A stretch of DNA of 64,000 nt from Ecdyonurus torrentis (lineage: Eukaryota; Arthropoda; Insecta; Ephemeroptera; Heptageniidae). The stretch lies in NCBI GenBank assembly GCA_949318235.1, contig OX439137.1:19571202-19635201 (forward strand). The letters run 5' to 3'. Shown here piece by piece: positions 56,201 through 64,000 of the stretch (the first letter of the stretch is position 1; every line of letters starts with the position of its first letter). The notes under the pieces were generated by a model that was not told the DNA's origin, made no database searches, and worked only from the letters and a program-made list of their open reading frames with translations. A program made the translations under genes and the position numbers.

Positions 56201-57469
56201 AAAATATTAATAATTAACTTTATAGTAATACTTTTTGGTAAAATTTTTATCATTACGCACGGACTAAAAAACATGTAAAAAAATAATGCTAGCTCAATCT
56301 CAGCGTCTTTTTTTTTATTTTTTTTTTTACATATAATTATATTGCACTGGCTTTAAGAATATGTGACCTCCCTCAGCGTTCAAGTCTCCAAATGTTGCAG
56401 TATGGGGAAACTTCAATGCTGGGTCGCTCACTTTTAACAACAACAACATCATCATCAACAAAAGGAATAATAATTTATTGATCATAAAATATATGATTTA
56501 CAAAATAAATGTTATTTAATAAAATTAACTGTTATGCGTAAAGAAATTGTAAATCATTAATAAAAGTTCTTAAAACACGTTAAAGTGGCACGGCACTTTG
56601 GGGTAAATAACATGCCTTCTTCAAAGTTAGATATTGGTATCAAGTCCTCATATTATAGGCATTTATTACGTCCCTTAACTCTTCCGTAGCCCCGTAAACT
56701 CGTGATAATCCTGTAAAGTAGGCAACCCGCGCCCAATACCTGGAGAATACCCAATAGTGGAGAAAGGCAATTATCGGGCAGCCACTTCATTGGAGCGGCG
56801 TAATATGCTTTATTGACAAATTTTATTAACTGTAGTGTAAGTTTAAGCTTGCACATGAATAATATTTATTAACTTGAAGAAAGTATAGCTTTGCGAGTAT
56901 ATTATTATACATACTATTACATATTATTATATACGATTTTAAACAAAATAAGAGAATTTAAGAAGAAGAAAAAAAAACTAGGATACTCACCCACAACACT
57001 GAAACACATACATCAAGAGCCAATTCATCAGAGATGCTTACGTTAGTCCATTGATGCATATTAGTTATCCATATACACCCCATCATCGAAGATGCTGATT
57101 GTGAGTGCATATATGGACAAACTATAGGAATAGCAAAGAGCTGTGCCTTTTTACATCTTTACCTTAGCTGGCCATTATCTATGTCACTAGTATTAGTCAT
57201 TTAAATATAATTTTTAATATATTATGTGTTATGTGCAATTAACTTCCACTGAGACTGAGTCAATTTTTTTAAATGTGATAAATTTTGCAAAAATGTATTT
57301 GCCAAATAAGCTATTTCGATAACAGGCAATGTTCGACAACACACACACACACACACGTGTGTATGCGATGTTGCGGTCACCGGACCATGTGTCATGCTAA
57401 CTCGTCTAGCACATGCCATGTGATTATTTATTTGGGCAACCGAATAGTGTAAACAGAAGGTCTCACTCA
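56201..57469. other. Intergenic stretch without recognised gene
   Basis: ACAACAACAACATCATCATC at 56438-56457 is a simple tail like that of the SINE at 4736, but no SINE head could be tied to it. A short (CA)n hairpin is at 57340-57364. The open frame at 56653-56856 has no known motif. Confidence 0.4.
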
Positions 57470-57965
57470 CATCTACTACATCTCCACATACCCGCGGTGA
57501 CGGTGCAGCTTCCTCGTAGTATCAACACATATATAATGAAAACAGCGTCATAATGTAACAACCAGTCCATGACCCATTGCAGTTTTTAACCTGAGCACGC
57601 ACTTCATGGCTTCAAATGTTCATACAAATCTAAATATGCGATGGAACATCGTACCTTCTGTAACAGACCACAGTCTAGTAACAATAGTCATTGGTCCAAA
57701 TTTAGCTTATAAACTGCTCGGCAAAAATCAAATTGGACCAATGACTATTGCCAGTAGACTGCGTGGTCTGTTACAGAATGTACGATGTTCCATAACTTAT
57801 TTTGGATATGTTCGATCATTCCTTGCCATTAGGCGCGTGTTCAGGATAAAATCTACATTCAGGAACCGGCGGATTGTTACATTATGACGTTGTTTTTTAT
57901 TATAAATGTGTCGATACTATGAGGAAGCTGCACGCCACCACGGGTTTGTGGAGATGTTATATTGA
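57470..57965. mobile_element. Foldback element related to 53934-54705
   Basis: ACATCTCCACATACCCGCGG, GCAGCTTCCTCGTAGTATCA and AGCGTCATAATGTAACA are mirrored by TGTTACATTATGACGTTG, TACTATGAGGAAGCTGCACG and TGTGGAGATGT. CAGACCACAGTCTAGTAACA and its mirror lie in the inner arms. Confidence 0.85.
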
Positions 57966-58095
57966 TCGTTATATGCCCAAAAATATAAGAATATGGCATA
58001 ATATTATAGACGAGTTTGCATGACTTATGGTCTGGTGATACACATACCAGTAAATACTATACTATATATTACTATATATACTATACTATACTCTA

Positions 58096-58097
<2 letters not shown>

Positions 58098-58133
<36 letters not shown>
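58098..58133. repeat. (TA)n microsatellite
   Basis: About 34 bp of TA repeats preceded by ACTATACTATA-type sequence. Confidence 0.9.
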
Positions 58134-58137
<4 letters not shown>

Positions 58138-58439
58138 GTAAATACTATACTATGTACATATGACTGTATATAACTTGTAAAAATAAATTTTGCGCAGAAG
58201 CAGTCAGTTTCAAAACTTGTAACTAGATTCTTTTGCGCAAAAGTCATATGCACTTTTGGTGCAAGTTCGCATAAATATATAAAATTATTAAAATTAACTT
58301 CGTGTAAACACAAATCTTACAAAACGTAGTTTTAAAATCAACGTCTATAAATCAAATACAAAATATGGTGATTTTTTTTTTTTTAACTAAAAATAAAAAA
58401 AATAAAAAATAAAAAGTGCAAGACAAAGAAAAAATTTAA

Positions 58440-58700
58440 TAGTGATGATAATTTAATATTCAGCAAATCCATAACATCATAATTTATGCTATATTGTATA
58501 GCACTGTATTGTGTATAGTGATTGTACTACATAGAATAATAGTTAACATCTTTATCATAATTACATATCTTATTATAGGTATTAAAAAATAGCAACATTT
58601 ATGTTCTACAATTTGATAATAAAAAATATATATACATATAGTAATTATTCAATGCAATATAAATTCTTCCGTCAACGAACAATTTATGTAAATCTAACTT
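58440..58700. mobile_element. MITE family C, decayed
   Basis: CAGCAAATCCATAACATCAT, TTATGCTATATTGTATAGC, AGTTAACATCTTTATCATAA and AGCAACATTTATGTTCTACA match 12370-12596; ends are blurred. Confidence 0.6.
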
Positions 58701-59175
58701 TAATTTTTATATGCATGAACAAAAATAATTAAGTAAATAATAATTTCCTCTAGCACCCTTTTTAGCACCATTTGTTTTCTTTTATTACATAATTATACTT
58801 TATATAATTGAATAAAAATGTTGCTTGTTTAAGGTACTCAAATAAGTAACTATGCTGCATTCTTTATACCGTAACAGCTTAATTATTATTTAAGAAAGCA
58901 ACAATTTATTTACATTGGAAATTGTTACTACAAGATCATTATATGGTGCAGGTATTACCACCTTTTTTCTTGCACATTTAATATATTCTGTAATATTGCA
59001 TAGTTTGTTTTAGGGAGGGGGAACAAAAAACAATTAGCAAAAGCATTTTTCTGTAACACCTATATAACATCCATTGTTCCTCGATATCCCATGATAATAA
59101 TCAATGATTAGTGACTTTTACGTGGCTAAATCAGGCATTCAATCTCTTCATTTCATTTGAACTTTTTGTTTTACA
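58701..59175. other. AT-rich stretch before a candidate exon
   Basis: No gene seen. It ends in TTTTTGTTTTACAG, a good acceptor. Confidence 0.4.
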
Positions 59176-59264
59176 GAAAACTCAGACTCAAAATTTTCAA
59201 TTATCTCGATCGCTACAGAAAATGTAAACTCGATCAGTTTAATAAATCAAAAGATGAAGATTAA
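59176..59264 (+). CDS. Possible orphan terminal exon (weak)
   Basis: After TTTGTTTTACAG one frame reads KLRLKIFNYLDRYRKCKLD and ends at a TAA at about 59262; AATAAA follows near 59318. The charged, low-Leu composition looks protein-like, but no upstream exon was found in 51.7-59.1 kb and no domain is recognisable. Chance is a real possibility. Confidence 0.2.
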
Positions 59265-59339
59265 TATTATATAAATTTGTTATAACATACAGTATATTGT
59301 GCTTTTGATTGTAAAATAAATATTAAACTATTTAACCCT

Positions 59340-60277
59340 CAAGATGCCGGACTAAACATTTTGCGTGGAAGGCCGAACCCAGTGCACTAGACCCTATTTT
59401 TATAATTAAATATTACAAAAGCTATCCATTGTACAAAGCTCAAATTTTTATAGACGATCCAAAATTTATTAAGCTGTATAACGAAATTACTGAAATATTT
59501 TTATCGCAATTATGGTGTAATGGCAAAAAATTAATAACTGAAATTACTTTTCTCTATAAGAAATACATTGACCGCGATTCACAATTTTAAACCTCATCAG
59601 GTATTAGAGAGGTCGTGTGCCTAAGGTTAGAAAAAATAGAGCAAGGGATGCGCGATTATAATAAGAAAAAAAACTTTTTATGATGCGAGGGGTCGCTAGG
59701 AAATTTTACTTTTATAAGAAGAGAAATCTCGAATCTAAAGAATAAAATTTAAAATAGTAGTATATTCCTTCTCATCTCTCTTGTCATATTAACTCAAACA
59801 AATTAAGTTTTTTTTTTTTTTTTTTTTTTTTTTGTAGAAATTAAATAAAGTTATAATCCAATCTAACTTATTATAGAGACCAACGCTTCTAGGAAAAAAA
59901 GAATCATTATAATAGTTTGCGTTGATTCTAGGCACTATAATTTTTATACTAAATAGAGTCACTACTCCGCAGTCTGGCAGATTTAGATCTAATAGCTACC
60001 CTGTTAGCTGAAAATACAGGCAAATCGACAATACCGAGTATACATTATTTGTGCAAGAACACAATATCCTGACTATACAGGTAACTATCAATGCATGGAA
60101 TTTTGCAAATAACTTTACGTACATCACTCTCGTGTCTAAATTTAACACCACTCTTATAGTAATTAAAAATTAAAATTAATCTAAAGACAAATTAATTATA
60201 ATTAAGACAAGTAAAATAAATGTTGTTTTAATATATTATACAAAGTATCTTTCTAAAAACAAAGCGATGAAAAGGTT
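59340..60277. other. Intergenic stretch without recognised gene
   Basis: A T tract (59809-59833) is the only landmark. 59340-59400 has slightly higher GC (AAGATGCCGGACTAAACATT) but no coding signal. Confidence 0.5.
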
Positions 60278-60535
60278 GCATACAGTTTTGCATTGCTTTA
60301 AGTAGTATGGAATTAACGGCTTTTACGTTGACAATTGAACGATAAAAGCTTAAATGACGTCACAAGCGTTAGAATCACAGTGGAATAAACGTTTAACCTA
60401 GCCGTTACAAAGCTATGATTTTTCTATTCAGTGTAAACGCTTTTGATGTCGCTAACGCTTTTATCGTTAAAATTTTAACGTTTAGTGACGTCATAACCGT
60501 TGATTCCACAAACTTAAGCATTGCAAAACTCTAAT
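60278..60535. mobile_element. Foldback with two TGACGTCA sites
   Basis: AGTTTTGCATTGCTTTAAGT, GGAATTAACGGC on the left; AACCGTTGATTCC, CTTAAGCATTGCAAAACT on the right. Octamers at 60355-60362 and 60486-60493, and several AACGCTTTT / AACGTTTA words. Confidence 0.8.
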
Positions 60536-60661
60536 ATACAAGCTATTTAAGTTTTTCTTCTTTTTTTAATGTAAATGCAAAAGAAATTTTTATAGAATAT
60601 GAATTAAACAAAAAACCAAGCTGTGCTTGTTTACAACAACAATATAAAATTATATAGACTG

Positions 60662-60664
<3 letters not shown>

Positions 60665-60710
<46 letters not shown>
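60665..60710. repeat. (TA)n microsatellite
   Basis: About 45 bp of TA repeats. Confidence 0.9.
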
Positions 60711-60712
<2 letters not shown>

Positions 60713-61169
60713 ATAATATATAGAAATAAATTAAAATCATAAAAATAAATAAGGCGTACGCCACAAACTTTTACAAGTTTTTAAAATATTTTTCTTTTTT
60801 TTGTTGTTGTCTGTAACTGATTTGAAGAGGGAATATAAAAATAGAAAATCCTGAAATTCTTACAAACAACACTCGAGGGAAAACATTTCTCATTTGTGTA
60901 CCTATAAAATTCTTTGATTATAAGAGCATATTTTCACTAAACTTGCAAACTGGCTGAGGCTATGTTTGCTACAAGCAAATCATGAATACAAATTTAAGTT
61001 CGTTCTGTAAACTATACACAAATATTGAGCCAGCTTCGATATATTTCCTCTGTTAAGAACATCTGATGATGATGTCATTTCTTCTTTTATAAAAAATACA
61101 GACCTAAATATAGACCTAATAAAAAACGTAACTTAAACAAAATAATAATAATAATAATTTTTGAATGGA

Positions 61170-61260
61170 AATTGAATAAGAAGTCAATGACTCCGGCCAA
61201 ATCAACGTTGATTTTCAGGTTTGTTAGAATGATACACTAATTTTTCTACACCCTTTCTTT
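61170..61260. mobile_element. MITE family B, right-half fragment
   Basis: GTCAATGACTCCGGCCAAAT, CAACGTTGATTTTCAGGTTT, GTTAGAATGATACAC match the right arm of 5719-6029. The left arm is missing, and a (TAA)n-like run precedes it. Confidence 0.7.
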
Positions 61261-61793
61261 AATATTCATTTTAAAAATTAAATCTGAAAAATTGTTAACT
61301 TTAAGCTTTAATAATTTTTAGGTAAAAATTTAGTAAAACTTATGCTTTGTAACACAAATGCAGAAAAGATATATTAATAATAATTTAAGGGTGTGGTTGT
61401 AAATTTTAAAAACTTTACATTTTTCAATATTAACAATCACACTTCCTTGCAATATTTCTTATAAAATGTTTTTGTATCTAATCTGGTGTTTAACCACTAC
61501 CTTCCACTTTCTATATTTGAAAACAAATGTATATAAATTTTGTAGTTTAGTGGTTTTTAGATTTGCCTTTTTTAACTTCCTCGTGTCCACTAAAAAAAAT
61601 AGTTAGCTTTGCTTACTTAGTAAAGAAAAACATTCACAAGTCATTAAAGTCAAAAGTAGTTCAAGTTTTAGATCAATGTAAAAGTTTTACAGTGCAATAA
61701 GTTAAAATCAACTTTATTTCTGATTAATTTACAACAATGATATTTTTGTTTCATTAAACTCAACATAAAAACTAATCAGAGATAAAAATAAAC

Positions 61794-62381
61794 ATGAAGT
61801 TTTTTAATCTTTGTTTAATTTTGATATTATTTGTCTTCGTTCGTGCTCAACGGAATGAAAGACGTAAGTTGTATATAATTACATTACTTGCATTTTAGGA
61901 TAGAGTGACAGGCGAGCCCATGATCAAGAAGAGCTAGGCAGCTACCGCACCACGCGGTACTTCCGTGTTCGATGATTCCGAGCCACTTCCGTGTCTAGTT
62001 GGCAATTGTTGATACTTTGTGCAACAATATTACAATGAGCGGAAAGAGAAAAAATGCATTTTATGCTATGTCTTACTTGTGTTATTTGCAGTATATATTA
62101 TGCAATTAAAGAGAACAAATGTATTTAAAATTTTTTGTTAGTGTAATGTATTATTACAATTAAATAAAGTAACTAAAAAAATAAAGTAATAAAATATAAA
62201 GAAATTAAGAAATATATATTCATATATTTGTAAGGTTGTCCATACGGAAACTACGGTGACAATTGCAAAGAAAGATGCACAAATTGTCGTGACGAAAACT
62301 GCAACCCATGGAGTGGAGCTTGTGTTATTGGATGTACTGAAGGGTGGCTACTAGGACCAGATTTAAAGTGCAATCAGTTCG
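61794..62381 (+). CDS. Secreted EGF-like protein, first two exons (partial)
   Basis: Exon 1, 61794-61863: Met then a hydrophobic stretch (LCLILILFVFV) ending VRAQ, a signal peptide with likely cleavage after residue 18. GT donor at 61864. Exon 2, 62235-62381, is entered at TTTGTAAG and left at GTAAGT; both its introns are phase 1, the usual phase of EGF-module exons. It encodes CPYGNYGDNC, CTNC, C, SGACVIGC and EGWLLGPDLKC: eight cysteines at 25, 34, 38, 41, 46, 53, 57 and 69, as in laminin-type or MEGF/SREC-type EGF repeats. I found no further exon up to the window end, so the protein probably continues beyond it. Extracellular or receptor ectodomain is inferred; the specific family is not. 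Confidence 0.7.
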
Positions 62382-62469
62382 GTAAGTATAAGTGTACAGT
62401 ACACATATAGATATAGATACGTATTAATTATGGAAATCTGTATAAGTAACAAATATGTTAGTTATAAAT

Positions 62470-62757
62470 AAAATGAATGAATGTATGAATGAATGAATGA
62501 ATGAATGAATGAATGAATGAATGAATGAATGAATGAATGAATGAATGAATGAATGAATGAATGAATGAATGAATGAATGAATGAATGAATGAATGAATGA
62601 ATGAATGAATGAATGAATGAATGAATGAATGAATGAATGAATGAATGAATGAATGAATGAATGAATGAATGAATGAATGAATGAATGAATGAATGAATGA
62701 ATGAATGAATGAATGAATGAATGAATGAATGAATGAATGAATGAATAAATGAATGAA
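62470..62757. repeat. (GAAT)n microsatellite, about 288 bp
   Basis: Almost perfect GAAT units in the intron after EGF exon 2. The long Ser-Phe-Ile-His open frame on the minus strand is an artefact. Confidence 0.97.
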
Positions 62758-62759
62758 TA

Positions 62760-63855
62760 CAAAATTATAAGTTAATAACTAAATTATTAATTTAACTATA
62801 AATATATAACGTACATTAAACAATAACAAGAAATCACAACAGTACGTGCAGTCAGGACCAAAGTACAGTCCCAAGATGATATAGGATCGTCTTACTGAAT
62901 TTTTTTCTGTATTTGTTTAAAATCTCCCCTTAATAACAAGTAGTTAAATAATGACAAGTTATAAGAACTGTAAAGATCATTAAATTATTTAAAACAGATA
63001 ATTGAACAATTAAGTTACTGTTTCCTTTAAATTAAACTTTAAATTATTTTGTATTTTAAAATTATGGATTGCTTTTAAAGTAAATGTTTCAATATTATGT
63101 CTTCAAAGACATAAAAGATTGTTTGTTTTTTAAATTTTTTTTATTGGGTTTATTGCTTAATAATGCATATTATTGCCAAAAATATTACACTAGCGTCTTT
63201 AAGTTTACATCTTATCCATAAACACATTTTTCTACTTATATGAAAGAATTGAAAACTCTAAATAATTAAATGCAAAACTCAACATAGTTGTGGAATATTA
63301 AATTTTGAACGTGTAACACGAAAATCATTGCTCGATTCTTGATTTAGTTTTTTTTTAAATTTTTTTTTCTTTATGTCAAAACTGATTGAGAGATTACTTA
63401 TAAAACAATTTCGATTTAAAACCAGTTTTTTAAAGTTTCTAATTATGTCAAAATAACAATTAGGTATTGTTCTATTTTAAAGATGTTAAAAAAAATAGAA
63501 GTTATTGTTTTAATTTTTTTTGTATTATTTATCATTGTTCTACATTACGTGAATACGGATATAATATACTAGAGCTTGTGTTTTATATATTTGAAGTTAC
63601 TTGCATTATAATCTTTTTTAGTCCTGTAGCAATTAGCTAACTTGTAGTATACTGTTGTAAATTTAGAAATTGGGAATAAAGAATTTTGCCGCACAATGAA
63701 GTGGCTGGACGATGGTTCTTCAGCCTTCTTATAGCTTCCTTTGCGTTAGAACCGAAATGCGGATGTTTTTTACGTTGATTAGGCCTCTACCTTTACTCCT
63801 TATTTTTCTCTTTGCTCTTTAACGTGCTATTATATCATTGCTAGAAGGGAAGCAG
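62760..63855. other. Probable intron of the EGF gene, no exon recognised
   Basis: AT-rich; no cysteine-rich frame, repeat family member or RNA gene could be supported. AATAAAGAATTTTGCC at 63675 resembles the LINE 3' tails at 35105 and 55780 only weakly. Confidence 0.4.
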
Positions 63856-63979
<124 letters not shown>

Positions 63980-64000
63980 GCATGCGAAACAGGCAATAGT

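Noticed and set aside
62424..62762. 112 aa Ser-Phe-Ile-His repeat protein on the minus strand
   Set aside because: Pure translation of the (GAAT)n microsatellite; likewise 55280-55501 over (GAAC)n and 15840-16074 over (TA)n.

Overview
The window is nuclear DNA from a multicellular animal, almost certainly an invertebrate. It is AT-rich, the genes are split by GT-AG introns (mostly 0.1-2.8 kb), and the proteins are animal-type: a MAK/CILK1 cilium kinase, the tail-anchored ER protein LRRC59, a THAP/ZAD/C2H2 zinc-finger protein and a secreted EGF-type protein. Each gene has an AG acceptor-like site 1-14 nt before its start codon. That is what spliced-leader trans-splicing (or very short 5' UTR exons) would give. 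Tunicates, cnidarians, flatworms and some sponges and ctenophores use spliced leaders, but the sequence alone does not fix the phylum.

Layout. 456-11512 (+): an 11-exon MAK/CILK1 kinase (440 aa), with introns full of foldback elements and a 0.47 kb tetranucleotide array. 11.5-27.4 kb: no gene recognised; a repeat graveyard with a four-layer nested element at 16.7-19.8 kb. 27465-33094 (-): five-exon LRRC59 (343 aa). 33.2-41.1 kb: a tRNA-derived SINE, a decayed LINE, a 2.5 kb palindrome built of about 127 bp tandem units, and a second LINE fragment caught between inverted arms. 41128-51136 (+): a six-exon gene whose continuous reading frame joins two THAP domains, a ZAD domain and 16 C2H2 fingers (1177 aa). 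51.2-61.7 kb: repeats and at most one orphan exon. 61794 to beyond the last recognised exon (+): the first two exons of a secreted, cysteine-rich EGF-like protein. The far right is microsatellite.

The four genes do not form an obvious pathway. Non-coding DNA is dominated by short non-autonomous DNA transposons with long inverted repeats. At least a dozen families recur, several are inserted inside each other, and many carry the CRE-type octamer TGACGTCA, which I counted 17 times in the window. Exon boundaries were set by hand from splice motifs, reading frame and protein similarity recalled from family knowledge; no search or transcript data were available.
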